From Symbiodinium natans (Eukaryota > Sar > Dinophyceae > Suessiales > Symbiodiniaceae), in the NCBI GenBank assembly GCA_905221605.1, contig CAJNDS010002182.1, positions 423,501 through 487,500 of the forward strand: a stretch of DNA of 64,000 nt, written 5' to 3'. Of the stretch, positions 19,870 through 31,324 are shown one piece after another (the stretch's first letter is position 1; every line of letters begins with the position of its first letter). A program made the translations under genes and the position numbers. The notes under the pieces are model-generated. The model was not told the origin of the DNA, ran no database searches, and saw only the letters and a program-made list of their open reading frames with translations.

Positions 19870-19897
19870 GGGCTTCGGCCCGAGGCCTCGGCGGATT
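19870..19897 (+). repeat. Dispersed palindromic motif, copy 2
   Basis: TTCGGCCCGAGGCCTCGGCG and GATTT match 829-853 exactly. AATACACCTTC, which precedes copy 1, lies downstream here at 19960-19970. Confidence 0.7.
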
Positions 19898-20206
19898 TGT
19901 GCTTTCTATCGCTCGTTGGCATGTGGTTCGATTGGGACGTTTGAGACTCCGCTAGGCTAAATACACCTTCCCCCTTTTCACAATAGATGTTCACCGCAGT
20001 TTCCCGAACTTGTTGCTGAGGAGTGGCTTCTTCTTTCAGCACCGCTTGGCTCTCTTGCGACTTGGATTATAACCCGTCACAAAAATTTCTCGGGGAGCCT
20101 CTGGAGTGCTTGGGGCACATCTTGGAACTTCCGCAAACAACACCTAAGGGTTGCGATCCTGGTGTCCTCGATGCTCTTGTCAACCCTGCCGATTCTGCTG
20201 GAGGGC

Positions 20207-20460
20207 TGGGAGAAGTTGCAGCGCGGAAGTTCAGCCTTACAGGTTTTCATAATATGTGTGTTCTTTCTAGTTTTAGTCTCAGTGGCGCTTGAATCAACTC
20301 AAATCCAGCAATGCTTCCATGATCTTCCATTTGGAGATGCAAGGCAAGTGTTTGGCATCTTCTCCTCCTCCTTCATCAGCAGTTTCCTGTATGGTGGTAT
20401 CGTCACATACTTGGAAGGCAGAACCTTGGCAAATTTGGTTCCTGAACGGACGCAGAAAAA
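20207..20460 (+). CDS. Possible DUF5690-like membrane protein fragment
   Basis: A hydrophobic segment (LQVFIICVFFLVLVSVALES) is followed by a possible 39-base intron (20344-20382, GCAAGT to AGCAG with a pyrimidine tract) and then SFLYGGIVTYLEGR. Spliced, this gives FGDASFLYGGIVTYLEGR. A YGGxxTYLEGR motif is reminiscent of the DUF5690 branch of major-facilitator-like transporters, recalled from memory and not searched. A 39-base intron is unusually short, and the unspliced frame is also open. No substrate can be inferred. Confidence 0.35.
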
Positions 20461-20657
20461 TCACTTCTCCGCGATACCGCGGGGAGCGGAGAAAGGGACA
20501 AGGAGTGGGCGGGTTGGAATGGCAGATTGAGTTGGGTCTTGTCGTAAGCTCGCGTTCCGCTTCGTGGGCTCGCTGAAGCTCTATCGATTCAGATTTCGAA
20601 TGATTATGTTGCGTACCCGCATGCTTGCACGTAGTATATGCAGCAAATGTGTAAATA

Positions 20658-20866
20658 CTGATATTATATTATATTATATTATATTGTATTATATTAGATT
20701 AGATGATATGATATGATATTCTGTTATATCATATTATTAGATATATATATATATATATATTTGTATATTATACTTTATATATGTATATATTTCTATATTT
20801 ATATATATATATATATATATATATTTGTGTATATATATATTGTATATATATATATATATAATTATA
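20658..20866. repeat. AT-rich microsatellite block
   Basis: (TATAT)n, (GATAT)n and long (TA)n runs cover about 200 bases. Confidence 0.95.
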
Positions 20867-20949
20867 TGATCAGGGCGCGCCGCCCCCTCCCTGTGGTGTG
20901 GTCCCCCCCCCCCTCCCCCCCTTCCCGGCGGTGTGTTTGAGGAGTTGGG

Positions 20950-21125
20950 GTTTACGGTTTAGGGTGTAAGGTTTAGGGTTTTTAAGCTGTCGCACAGTGA
21001 GTCGGTTTTGGATTCAAGGTTTACGTTTGGGGGTTTGCGGTCCCCCCCCCCAGGGTTTAGGGTTTAAGGTTAGGGTTAGGGGTTGGGGCTTAAGGTTTAG
21101 GGGTTCAGGATCTAGGGTTTGGGGG
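20950..21125 (+). repeat. Degenerate telomere-like patches
   Basis: Clusters of TTTAGGG, TTTACGG, TTAGGG and TTTAAGG at 20950-20981 and 21051-21125, separated by G-rich unique sequence and C-runs. Confidence 0.75.
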
Positions 21126-21194
21126 AGGGAGGGCTGGGGGGGATACCCTTGGGGGGCGGGGAATGGCGAACCCGCGAAACGCGAACCGCGCTCA

Positions 21195-21296
21195 CATATG
21201 TATATATGTATAATACATTAATATTAATCCTAATACGAATATTGATATTAATATTATACTATATTATATTCTGTTGTATTATATTATGTTATATAC
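21195..21296. repeat. AT-rich microsatellite
   Basis: Irregular (TATA)n, (TAATAT)n and (TTATAT)n. Confidence 0.85.
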
Positions 21297-21299
21297 AGA

Positions 21300-21681
21300 C
21301 TGTCAGTTTTCTTACCTCGATAAACCAAGCTCATGCCATTGCGTTACCATTGATGTTATTGACAAAACACATGCCAGAAAGCAAGCAGACGTTGCCTCGA
21401 ATTCTCTGTTTGATCAAGCCGTCACTTTGACATTCCGTGATGATTCAAGTCCACCAGCCCTAGGACAGAGCACGGAGATTATGCTCGCTGCAATTTCTGC
21501 AAGCCTTACGGTGGCTGGCACACTCAGCCGGGCTGCTGCCACGGCGCGCCAACTTTCGATTAGATGTGGTATCATAGTTGCTGGCATGGTCACGGTGCTT
21601 CCCACAACAGGGTCATGTCCGATGTCCCATGCAACTGCTAATTTCGTCGACAAGCTTCTGCTGGTACATGCTTTGAAGTGA
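21300..21681 (+). CDS. Hypothetical ORF, about 125 codons
   Basis: The plus frame includes EIMLAAISASLTVAGTLSRA, an Ala/Leu-rich helix-like run. The antisense frame (21414-21761, 115 codons) is equally plausible. One of the two may be an exon; the product is not recognised. Confidence 0.22.
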
Positions 21682-22231
21682 GCAGGCGCTGATGAACTGG
21701 GGTTTGGCGCCAAGGCCTCTCGGGCAGGAAATGACAGGAGCCGGACCCCTATAGCTGTCATTCAATCATTCAGCTTCTCGCAAGGCTTGCACATTGCCAA
21801 CAAGAACGCTTGACGATCTTGACAACGTACCTCTGACGCCTCTGACCCCTCGATTAGGTTGAGCCCCCTAAGGGACACCGTGTGAGCATGTGTGAACATG
21901 TGTTGCTGGGAGACTCCTCCTGCTCCCGGGCGAGGAAGATACAGAATGTCCCAAACAGGCTATGCACCCCAAATCAACAATGCATCGGGGTTTATAGGAC
22001 CTTGAGGGTTGAGAGCTTTGGGGTTTGAGGGGCAAAGGTTTGGATTTAAGCGGTCAGGGGTCTAGAGTCTAGCCTAGCGCAGATTGCAACTGGACCCTCC
22101 CTCCTGCTTCTCCATTCGACCCTTGCATGTGGCCCGCGCGTAAGGTTTCGTCATGATCTAGGTCGGTTGAATAAATAATAAACGCGTCGTTCATCGTCTT
22201 TGCCTGATACTTGTCGTTGCAGGCTCATGCC

Positions 22232-23128
22232 GCTCGTGTTGGGAGGATGTACCTTCACATGCATTTGTTGGCAGCAGTTTGGAGAGATGGGCTTGTGCTT
22301 TCGTATGCTGGGCTCGCATTGCTGCTTCCCAGCTCACACCTAGCAGTAAGTGGTGTGACATCAGGTTGTGGTCAGTGCAGGATTAATTGCAGACCTATCG
22401 AGAGTTTCAGAGGGATATTGAATCACAGAAGTGCAAGATCAAAACTGGAGCAGCAAGCCTTTCCGACCTGAACCTGCCAGTCAAGGCTGTTGCATTCTTG
22501 CCTGCTTCTCGATCGTCATCACTGCCTCCTGGTGGCATGGCGAGGCTGCGATACAGGGGACTGCATCCTTGCACTATCTTGCACTGTCTTAATGAATCTG
22601 CCAGAGCACCCAATCCTGCTGCCAATTGCATTGACACGCAAAATACAAGAGACCTTTTTGCTGAAGAGAACACGTTGAGGACCGGGCGCCTCGGCCAAGT
22701 GGTGCCGACGTCGCTGCGCGGTCTGCACGCACGGCCATGACCTCCAGGCAGGGATGACCTCTGAAGCCCTGTACTGGAGTCAATGTCGAGGCTTTTACGG
22801 CCAAGGCGCCAGGTCACCAAACAGCCGCAACTGCGACATTGCAGTGGTATTCCAACCCTTCACAGCTCACCCGCCACTCAGTTGGAACCATCACGCTCGA
22901 GTCCTGAGCTCAAGGCAGCAGTGGGACTTCGTCCACGCCAATGCCTTCGGCGTGCTTGCGTCTATCGCAGCCTGGGCCGGCCTCGCGCTTTGGCCTAAAC
23001 ATCTCGGAGGCCTCCTTGCCCTTTGGGGCAAGCTTCGTGTGCAGGTGGAGTGCATGATTATGCAGGCATTGTGCGTGCATCTCCCACGGCGATTTGCCAA
23101 CTCAGGTGGGTTTGCGTTCGTTTCGTGA
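22232..23128 (+). CDS. Hypothetical spliced gene region
   Basis: A plus-strand exon-like run (MYLHMHLLAAVWRDGLVLSY then GLALLLPSSHLA) ends at GCA/GTAAGT, a perfect donor. AATTGCAG/ACC at 22391 could accept, giving LATYREFQRDIESQKCKIKT in frame. Further frames (22490-22678 and 22754-23128, the latter with LASIAAWAGLALWPKHLGG) may be later exons. No family is recognised; the hydrophobic runs suggest a membrane protein. Confidence 0.3.
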
Positions 23129-23643
23129 CTTCTATGCGAAGCAGGCAGGATTCAGTCCAACGCCGAAAGGGCCCTGCACTCTGAAGCTTCATAAGCATGC
23201 GGAAGTGTCGGATCTTGTTGGAACCATGCTTGGAAATCCTGAACGCCGGGTCCGAGCTTCCTCCGCTGCATCCTCTCCTCTTTCTTCCCGAAGCTGAAGC
23301 GGATCAGGTCTACACCGCTGCCCTGGCAGAACCTCCCTCCCCCAAGGCTTCGACCGCCTTTGGATGTTCAGAGAGATGAGAGTTGTCTTTCAGGGCTCCC
23401 GGGTTTTCCAGCCACTGCTGTGAGCGCTTGCTTCACCGTTTGGCCTTCGATCGAGAGCAACGCCTGGAATCCTGATTGAGCCCTCGCGCCCGAGACATTG
23501 ATCAAGAAGTCTGACGGCCTCTCTAAGCTTTGCAAAAGTATACCCGGATTTCTGAGTCCTGCGAACGCTAGGCCTAAGCGAGTGAGTCGTATCTGGCACT
23601 TGAGAAGAACCCTGCTGTCCACACCAGCTTCGACTTTCCGCAG

Positions 23644-23730
23644 GTCTATGCATTGGCCGATCTCCCTGGAGCTGTGGCATCATTTGTGAGTCTAGTCGCG
23701 GCCTTTGTCTCACGAGATCGGGAGATGTGA
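23644..23730 (+). CDS. Possible exon, hydrophobic
   Basis: After TTTCCGCAG the frame reads VYALADLPGAVASFVSLVAA and FVSRDREM to a stop. The Ala/Val run could be a membrane helix. It stands alone and is unrecognised. Confidence 0.25.
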   Translation, partial: VYALADLPGAVASFVSLVAAFVSRDREM

Positions 23731-24230
23731 TCTTGCAAGGGCTTCCATGAAGGAAGCGAAGCTGTCATGGAAAGCTCTTGCGCCCCTAGCCTTCTCCCTA
23801 TTTCACATCGGAAGATGTAGCCGCATCTTCGCCCGAGCTTTGCTGTTAGATTCAGATCTGCATGATCCCAAAACATCATCTTCCTGCTGCGGAGTCCACT
23901 TCGAATGAACAACACTGACATCATCTACGTTTGCGTTTGGCCATGAAGCACCTGATAGCTACTGCTTGACAGGGTCGCATTGCGAGGGCCGTTTTTTGGT
24001 GCATGGTCTTGCTGCGCACACTTGATAAGACCAACGTGCATGGTACTCTTTTGCAGGAGATGTGTGCATAGACACCTGTAGCCCGTCGAGCTGGCATTCC
24101 ATCCCACGCGTGGTAGCTGCCGGCGCATACAACATGAACTAGGATTGGGTTCCGGATTCTGCTCTTACTCGCCCTGAGAGTAGTTCCCCGAGGTGCCCGC
24201 CCTTCCGATCCCCAAATCCCTGCCTCTAAG

Positions 24231-24895
24231 GTGCTCATGTCTTGGGTGAAAGACAGCCAGAAAGCCCTGCGCTTGATGTTGTTTCTTTGTGCGTCAGGAC
24301 CTTGGGTGGGCGATGTCTTGCGCAACCATGTCCTAATGAGTAGGCCATCGGGCAACCTTAGTTTCTTGGTCGACACCGCAAGGATTAGTCGTGATGGTCG
24401 GGCTGACGTGGCTGCTCCGGGAGGGATGGCTTGACGCTTCTTCCGCAAGAAAGACTTTGGCTTTGGCAGCTGCGCGAAAATCTGGGGGGGCCTTCGTCGT
24501 ACAGGGTGTAACCTCTCCATATTACGCTTCCGCCCAGTTCCCAAACCAGGCTCTCAATTCTAGTAGAGCTCTGACAACTTGGGTTCTTGTTTGCTTTGGT
24601 AAATCATGGGTTAGTGATCCCTTGCCGTATCCAGGATGGAATCAGTTGGCTGCTGCAGCTCATCTGCAGGGGTGAACGGGGACGGTTTGGGAATCTCTGG
24701 TCGCCTGCAACTCTTCGACCGCCCCCAAATCTGCCAAGGCTGTATTCTGCTGCTTTCTACACTTCCTTCACCATGCTCAATGCTCCTCTCAACGAGCGCA
24801 TCTTTGCAGTGACGCGTGCTGAAGGTGGGAGCTGCATGTGCTCACGTTGCGGGATGCGCTTTTGCTGCAGCGGGCCACATGATGATTGTTTGTGA
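24231..24895 (+). CDS. Hypothetical ORFs with a C-terminal CxxC cluster
   Basis: Plus frames 24231-24434 and 24587-24895 have plausible composition. The second ends GGSCMCSRCGMRFCCSGPHD, six Cys residues in fifteen, which could bind a metal. T-rich sequence follows the stop, as in a 3' flank. A minus-strand 207-codon frame (23921-24544) competes over part of it. Confidence 0.22.
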
Positions 24896-25082
24896 GGCGG
24901 ACGTGTCTGCTGCCTCTCTCTTTTTTGGCTCTTGTTGTGTTTCCTGTTGATGTCGTGTTTTAGTTTATGTTTATTTACGATGAACTATGATTTATGTACG
25001 TTGTTTTTTGTGTGCTCTATTTTTTCTTTATGCGTGTAGTCATTCACCACCTTCGGTGTGGGGGTTGTTAGATTTTAAACTC

Positions 25083-25121
25083 AACTCTTCTCCTCGCCCG
25101 GAACTCTTCTCCTCGCCCGGG
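25083..25121 (+). repeat. 19-bp direct duplication
   Basis: AACTCTTCTCCTCGCCCGG occurs twice in tandem, immediately before the 26-bp minisatellite. Confidence 0.9.
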
Positions 25122-25129
25122 CTACTCCT

Positions 25130-25323
25130 AGAGACTCTCTGGAGTGCCCAACCCCAGAGACTCCCTGGAGTGCCCAACCCCTGAGACCCTAAATTACCCA
25201 ACTCCAGAGACTCCCTGAAGTGCCCAACACCAGAGACTCCCTGAAAGGCCAAACCCCAGAGACTCCCTGGAGTGCCCAACCCCAGAGACTCCCTGAGTGC
25301 CAACCCCAGAGACCCTGGAGTGC
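25130..25323 (+). repeat. 26-bp minisatellite, eight copies
   Basis: The unit is CCAGAGACTCCCTGGAGTGC followed by CCAACC. Copies differ by small changes and one has lost several bases. The minus frame encodes repeated Gly-Thr-Pro-Gly-Ser-Leu-Trp. Confidence 0.9.
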
Positions 25324-25615
25324 TAAGGTGGGGATGTTCGAAGTAAGTATTATTTGTTTTGCTTATGTATGCTTATGTTCTGCATTTCTGGATATCGTAA
25401 CTTCTTATTTACGGCTTTCGATATGTCTTTCGTTGTTCATGTTTTCTTTGATATGTGTCTCTCGTTGCTAGCCCGTTCTCTCTCGCTCTCGCTCTCTATC
25501 TTTGCTTGTAGCGTGAGCGGCCCTCGTGGGGCCCACACTCACTGCCCGCGTCAGCTTCTCATGAACTTTCATTGGGAGCATAGCTGAGCACGTGGCAAGA
25601 CCTTGAATTGAGGTC

Positions 25616-25960
25616 ATGATGCAGTTGAGTGCCGCGTGTCTCTCCCTGCATGCCGATCTCACGAGTGTCCAGCATGTCTGCGCGTTCCAGTACACCGACA
25701 TTCCACCGTCCCACGCTACTTTTTCGCATCCCCCCTGCATAAAAGGGGCATGGCGAGTGGAGCTCCAAGAACATCAAGAGGCTCCGAATCAACAAGGAAA
25801 AGTCACTTACGTCTGGTCTATGCAAAAGTCACTCGTCACGAAAGAAACTTCCCCTACGCGCCCTTTGGATGACGGAGGTTCTCCCATTCCAGAGAAAAGG
25901 GCTGCCTCCTGGATGCGGGAGGAACCGAGCAAGATTACGAAGAATTCCTACGCAAAGTAG
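25616..25960 (+). CDS. Hypothetical ORF, 114 codons
   Basis: The second half is hydrophilic (HQEAPNQQGKVTYVWSMQKS, then PEKRAASWMREEPSKITKNS). It may be the last exon of a gene. The product is not recognised. Confidence 0.22.
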   Translation: MMQLSAACLSLHADLTSVQHVCAFQYTDIPPSHATFSHPPCIKGAWRVELQEHQEAPNQQGKVTYVWSMQKSLVTKETSPTRPLDDGGSPIPEKRAASWMREEPSKITKNSYAK

Positions 25961-25989
25961 TATGAATCCTATGATCATATGGAGGGAAT

Positions 25990-27040
25990 GGAGCTTTTCC
26001 TAGGAAAAAACCCAAGAACATGAACCAAAAACTACCTTCCCCCCCCCCCCGGCCCACAAAAAAAAACAGAAGAACTATCCGAAAAAAACCTTCCACCCGG
26101 GGAAAAATCCTTGACCCCAAACCGACAGGTCGAGCCGTAGGGTTTCGTCAATAGGGCTTTCGGGTGCATCACCGGCACATCCTTCGGCCTGACAGGCACC
26201 TGCTCTTTCCTCATCTTTGCGTCCGATGGCGCGGGAGCTTTTCCAGCAACGGGCAGTGATCAGCCGTGGCAAGTTTTCCTGGTTCCATCCTCTGCTGAGC
26301 AGTCGTTTGGTAGGAGTGTTCCACGAGGCTTTCGCAGGAGTGTTGGTTGTTCGACATTCTTCTGAGTTGGATCTCCAGCCTCTTGTTCTGAAGTGTCGGC
26401 CCAAAATGCACAAACAACTGCCGTTGCATCCACAGCCTGTTCAAGGATACATCGTGACCATCGGCTTGCTAATGTACCAGAGCTTCGGGCCGCTGTCAGC
26501 CACTGACGCAGAGGCACGCCGATGTTCTCAAGCTCCCAAAGTTTCGCACTAGGTTGCCGACATGAGAAGCGACGCAAGGGCCTGGTGATAAGAGTGTGCA
26601 CAGAATACAGATGAATACAGTCTTATGTAGCATTGCTGTTCCCCTTCATGTCCCTGTCGAACTGGGGGGAGAGTCGATGCCAGCTTTGTCAGGTGGTCAT
26701 GGAGCTTTTTGTGCAGCTGCTGCTTGGACGAAGGATGCGGATGGCCGTCGGTAGCTTGAAAGAGGGTCAAATGTACTGGTACCTTGAATATGGACTGCTG
26801 CATGCGACGTTAACCGGTGTCGTCGGCGTTTGATTCTTCAGTTGGGGGGTGCACCACTGCCACTTTGATGCTCGCACAAGCACCTTGATGCATTCGGAAA
26901 CGTAGATGATGCGGGTGCAAGCGCTTTGATTAACCACGTGTGCACTTGGATGCTCAAGCAAGTCGGCAGCGGCTTCTGCAGCGATGCCGAGAGTGACAAG
27001 TCAATAGAAAAGATGGGAGGGTCGAGGAGTCCGCTTTTTC
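25990..27040. other. Conflicting ORFs on both strands
   Basis: All three minus frames and two plus frames between 26.2 and 26.8 kb look moderately protein-like, so none can be chosen. A C12 tract lies at 26041-26050. Confidence 0.3.
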
Positions 27041-27282
27041 TGGGGTGCATCTGTCCAGCTTCCAGATGCCTTCGCCGAGGTTGTACATATTGACCATCCC
27101 CATCGTGCAGCTTGGACGTGCTTCAGACTACGGCCGAGCTTATTATGCTTGGCTCCGACAGTGCCTACAGACTGGCAACGCGTTATTCCACAAACAGTCT
27201 ACTGTTGGGGCTGTTGGGGTGCTAAATTCATTTCAGGCTTGCCGACATTCTGAGGACTGTTTCCGGGTTCCTGGGCTCCTTG

Positions 27283-27405
27283 TCTCCCTTGTCTCCCTTT
27301 GTGTCCCTTTGTCTCCCTTCATGTGGGTGGCTTTGCCGGGTTGCTGTGCTCCTCGTCTCACTCTGTCTCCCTTCGTCTCCCTTTGTCTCCCGTTGTCTCT
27401 ACTGT
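27283..27405 (+). repeat. Pyrimidine minisatellite TTTGTCTCCC
   Basis: About eleven imperfect copies of a 9-10-base TTTGTCTCCC unit, interrupted by 35 bases of unique sequence. Confidence 0.8.
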
Positions 27406-27483
27406 TTGATTGACGTACCTTTGACTGTTTGGGGTCTTCGGTGGTGTGATTTTTGGTAAACGGTATGGACCAGGACTGCCAAT

Positions 27484-27798
27484 TTGAGGTCACTTCAGCA
27501 CCAGGGGGTTTCATGTGTAGAGATTGCGCTGCAAGCGGCTACCAAGCGGAATGGTCAGCACAGTCGCCGCGGAATGTTCGAACCCTTTGCGCAGACATGT
27601 AACGCTGAGACGCCAGTTCCAACCGTAGTCAAAGCAAGGACCCAGCCAACAAACAAGCAAACTGTCAATATTTTCCCTCAGCCACCAGTCCCATCTGGCG
27701 AAGTAGAAAGAGTCCTGCTCAGGTGCATGCTGCTCCTGTCGATCCGATACTTTAGCCGCAGCATCTACTGCCAGCCGCAACTATCTGCGCCCATGTGA
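27484..27798 (+). CDS. Hypothetical ORF, 104 codons
   Basis: The frame contains ALQAATKRNGQHSRRGMFEP and a Pro/Thr/Gln-rich middle. A further plus frame (27803-28078) could continue it after an intron. No family is recognised. Confidence 0.2.
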   Translation: MRSLQHQGVSCVEIALQAATKRNGQHSRRGMFEPFAQTCNAETPVPTVVKARTQPTNKQTVNIFPQPPVPSGEVERVLLRCMLLLSIRYFSRSIYCQPQLSAPM

Positions 27799-28289
27799 TC
27801 ATTTGCGATCCCTGGATGTCCCTGCATCCTGGAAGCTTGAAGTCAGCGTGGCGGACCATGGCAGGAGCTCTCAGGGCTTTACCATTGCCATGCTTAGCAA
27901 GCATCTGGCACAGCGGGTGCTGGACTGGTGGACAACCGCAACTGTCCAATGGAGCCACGTCATGTTACGACTCCTCAGGGTCGCCAAGCCGCCGAGTGCT
28001 CGCGGAAAAGTTCATAACATTCAGATTGAGGGGTCGGCTTGTCAAGCGATTTCTCATCATTGCTTGCGTTGCCCATAAGATCCTTCGTGTGTGCTGTCTA
28101 TAATGATGTCTTCTAGCCACATATCCATAGACTGCAGAGTACGATCACGTCCCCGGCCTCTCCGGCCTGGCCATTTCCTCGTAAACCAGTACCCCACTGA
28201 CCCATGTGAGCAACCGCTTTTATTTACGCACGAGCAGAGTTACTTTGGATGTGCCCTATTTTTTGGTTGGGGTGTCGCTCTCTCTCGGT

Positions 28290-28322
28290 AACGAGATCGG
28301 GGCCGAACATCAAACGAGATCA
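28290..28322 (+). repeat. Dispersed repeat, copy 1
   Basis: ACGAGATCGGGGCCGAACAT followed by CAAACGAGATC resembles 29058-29083 (ACGAGATCAGGGACCGAACA, then TTAAA). ACGAGATC or ACGTGATC also recurs at 28650-28685. Confidence 0.55.
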
Positions 28323-28882
28323 TGTTGTAGAATGAAGAAATTTATACTTGTACTTGTTTACTTGCATAATTATACTGCATACATAATCCTTATCTGTACC
28401 TATTATATTTATATATATATGTATAACTAAGCCTTTGTTTAGTCATATATGCATAGCCACCATGTATATAGTTGTATTAGTTGTGTGAAGGCGTTCGCTA
28501 AACGATGAAGAGTTGGTTTCGCGTAGGCTATTGCTGGCAAAAGCTGCTCGCTGGGAACGGCGGCTGTGCTTTGAACCGCTTAGACTCAGAAGCCTTTGAG
28601 GCTCAACCGCTTCGGCCCAGGTTGGGGATTGCCTGGAGATTGCTGCCGATCCCAAACGAGATCCAAACGTGATCCAAACGTGATCAAAAAATTGCACGAA
28701 GGCAGCTAGGGAAGCCAGAGGGCCATGGGAGGCACAATCACAAGGACTCGGGTTTAGGAGTTATTGAGACAGGGCTGGAAGGTTTAGGGCCAGTTTTGGA
28801 GTGAAGTGTCTCCTGTTTGGTTGCTTTCCACGGAGGCAACAAGAGTACTGGGGCACGTCTTCGCAACAACTTGGGCCCTGCT

Positions 28883-28902
28883 CCCTAAACCCTAACCGTA
28901 AA
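28883..28902 (-). repeat. Short telomere-like run, reverse orientation
   Basis: CCCTAAACCCTAACCGTAAA, about three units of the complement strand repeat. Confidence 0.7.
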
Positions 28903-29230
28903 CGGGTGAAAATGGCAGAGTTGCTCAGAGAAGCACTATGGGTTACCGGGCGAAGGTTCAGGGCAACTATACCACTCACTACACTCCAAGTACTATTTAA
29001 TACTGAACGAGATCACCCCTTAAGACGACATTGGCCCGGAAGAGGTGTTGTAAGGCAAACGAGATCAGGGACCGAACATTAAAATAGGCTCATTGCGCCC
29101 GCCAGCAAATAAAATCCGACGCTCATGTGTCGGCTCCAATGTGAGTGCGTCAGGCTCCGAAACCTTACTTTGCCTCGGGCCCAGTGAAGGCTGCTCCTTT
29201 CATCTAGGGAATCGCAGCAGTCCTGGGGAC

Positions 29231-29440
29231 ATGGCTTCCAGCCCTGCAGATGAGGCTACGATGGCTCCGAAGGCCAACGACTACGACGCGTTTCCCGAGC
29301 TTTCAGGCCGACGGTTGCATCAGCAGCTGGTGGCCCTTACCAGGAAGAAATGCACAAGGTCGCAAGGGCAGGAGTTGGACTTGGGGCGTGTTGACCGTGT
29401 TGATGGATTGAAGATGATTGAACCTCTTGAAGACTCCTAG
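29231..29440 (+). CDS. Possible first exon of the 29.6-kb gene
   Basis: An ATG opens MASSPADEATMAPKANDYDA, then FPELSGRRLHQQLVALTRKK, a coding-like charged sequence, up to a TAG next to a possible GC donor (CCTAG/GCATGC). It is in the same frame as the long ORF that follows and may be spliced to it. Confidence 0.35.
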   Translation: MASSPADEATMAPKANDYDAFPELSGRRLHQQLVALTRKKCTRSQGQELDLGRVDRVDGLKMIEPLEDS

Positions 29441-29611
29441 GCATGCTCCAAAGAACTCGGCATAGTCTCGGCATAGCATGGCATGCCAGCAGTGCCTGTC
29501 ACATGTGACGTGGTGACGAGTCATGCCCGTGGCCTTTGGCTCCGATCTGAAGGGGGTGGGGTCGGAACTGCAAAAAAATCTTTAAAATTCTGTAATAGTG
29601 TGGGCAGCACC

Positions 29612-30382
29612 ATGGACCTGACGATCTACGTCCAGTCCAATGGGATGTCCGCAGCTTTTGCCCTGAGTTTAGACGTGCTGCCGCATCAGCTTACGGCCAT
29701 CGCGCACGTGACTTCCATCCTCCAAATGTGTAGTATGTATGCAGAATCCAGGCCTTCTCAGAAGGAGGCTCATCAACAGCTCAAGAGCTACATGGATAAG
29801 GTCAACTTGATTCAAACACACCTGGTCAACAAGCAAAAGCGGCGAACTTCTGCAAAGCGTGGAGTGAAGCCCATGCCTGTGATCCTGGACAGCAAGGGCG
29901 ACTTTGAAGAGTCCGGCCTTGGTGCCTCCGGATCCTTGTCTGATGAAGAGTCGACAGTGCGGCCGATCGCGCCGCATCGGCAGAAAGCCCGAACAGCGCC
30001 GGCAGCAGAGAGCGACCCAGCGGATGACGAGGAGCTCAGGCCGATCCCCAGAAACGATCTGCCGGATTCATCGCCAAGGGGTTCTGGTGCGTCCGCCTCC
30101 TTCGAGGATCTTTCGCCTAGCACCTACGGGTCTGCCCGTCAGATCACGGACGATGTCAACCGAGAGCCGGAGCAGGACGCGAAGAGTGACGTGAACGACA
30201 ACGCAGCCACTCTCGATCTATGTCCAGATCCGAGCATCAGTGTTAAGTCAGGACGGTCCTTCCTGCCAAGCTCCCTCGGCTGGAAGATGCCTCCTGCACC
30301 CATCAGTTGGGTGTGGACGAAGAAGAGTCGACGGATAGTGCCACAGCCAACGGCAATATTGCCAACCAAGACTCTCGAGTGA
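29612..30382 (+). CDS. Hypothetical acidic, largely disordered protein
   Basis: This is the strongest uninterrupted ORF in the window. The ATG lies in CACCATGG, a good eukaryotic start context; the frame stays open further upstream to 29483. Residues 1-70 are ordered-looking (MDLTIYVQSNGMSAAFALSL and a KEAHQQLKSYMDKVNLI helix), followed by a basic patch (NKQKRRTSAKRG). Residues 100-230 are rich in Asp, Glu, Ser and Pro with repeated acidic runs (SLSDEEST, DPADDEEL). No domain is recognised. The neighbouring plus frames at 29231 and 30492 may belong to the same gene. Confidence 0.5.
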   Translation: MDLTIYVQSNGMSAAFALSLDVLPHQLTAIAHVTSILQMCSMYAESRPSQKEAHQQLKSYMDKVNLIQTHLVNKQKRRTSAKRGVKPMPVILDSKGDFEESGLGASGSLSDEESTVRPIAPHRQKARTAPAAESDPADDEELRPIPRNDLPDSSPRGSGASASFEDLSPSTYGSARQITDDVNREPEQDAKSDVNDNAATLDLCPDPSISVKSGRSFLPSSLGWKMPPAPISWVWTKKSRRIVPQPTAILPTKTLE

Positions 30383-30491
30383 AGTAGATAGGACATTGCG
30401 TGCGACTCTTGAACAGCTTCTGCTGAGGTCAGCTCAGCTGCGACTGGCAAGTAAGGCATGAGCTGCTGTCACGCGCTCTGCTAAAATTCGG

Positions 30492-31165
30492 GTGCTGAGT
30501 ATGTTGATGTGTTCACGGGTGGCTGTGGTTGCCAGTGCTTGTAGCTGTCCGGTCCGGAAGCTGGGATCTTGGCGCACACGTTTCATCATGTTTGAAGATT
30601 GCACAGTGTTTCAAGATTTTCCGGGGACCCTGAAGCTTCACCGCCTATTTTCATGTGGCAAGCCGGAAGAAGCAGCCGCATTGAGTGCGTATTTCTCGAT
30701 GGGCCAGCTTAGGCCATGAAAGGTATGCAACATGTATGGCAGCACGTCCAGTGTCGCATCGAAACTTCATACTTAGTTCTAAGAGAGTCCACTCCCCATG
30801 ACTGTCTCTTCTAACTAGCCTCGATAAGCAGAAGGACCACGTAGCGGGCAATGGCGTTGCGGCGTACCCCAGCCCACATCATTTCGGTGTAGCTTGACTC
30901 ACGCTTGGCGAGCGTGAGGCTGCAAATCTGCAGAGGTCTCCCGGCCGTTCAACCATTGCTCGGCCGATGCGCAGTATTGAAACACATGAACCAACATGAA
31001 CATGAGTCGTGTATGCTCGGTATCAACTGTCCATATGCTGACAAGCCATTGGCCAAGCAATTTTCCTCTTCTGCCTCTGAGAGGCTGCAAGACCAGAACC
31101 TGAGCTACATACCGTTGCTCGCCGCTCGAGCTTTCTCGTGGGGCCTGCCCATGATGGTGCCATGA
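30492..31165 (+). CDS. Hypothetical plus-strand exon-like ORFs
   Basis: Two plus frames look coding: 30492-30719 ends TLKLHRLFSCGKPEEAAALS and AYFSMGQLRP, and 30905-31165 contains HMNQHEHESCMLGINCPYAD. Both are unrecognised. They follow the long ORF on the same strand and could be downstream exons. Confidence 0.25.
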
Positions 31166-31324
31166 TGGCAACACCAGAAGCAGCATCAAAGTTACCTCAC
31201 AAAACCTTCATACACTCATAGCCAAAGACAGAGAAGAGTCGCAAGTCAAGCAGAATTCTACCGCTATGTTTCATGGGAGCACCGGCTGCGCAAGATGTAG
31301 CAGCTTCAGAGTGGAAGCGTAACC

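Noticed and set aside
23921-24544. 207-codon minus-strand basic ORF, first thought to resemble an RCC1 repeat (AGSYHAW)
   Set aside because: Only a few residues fit and no second repeat follows.
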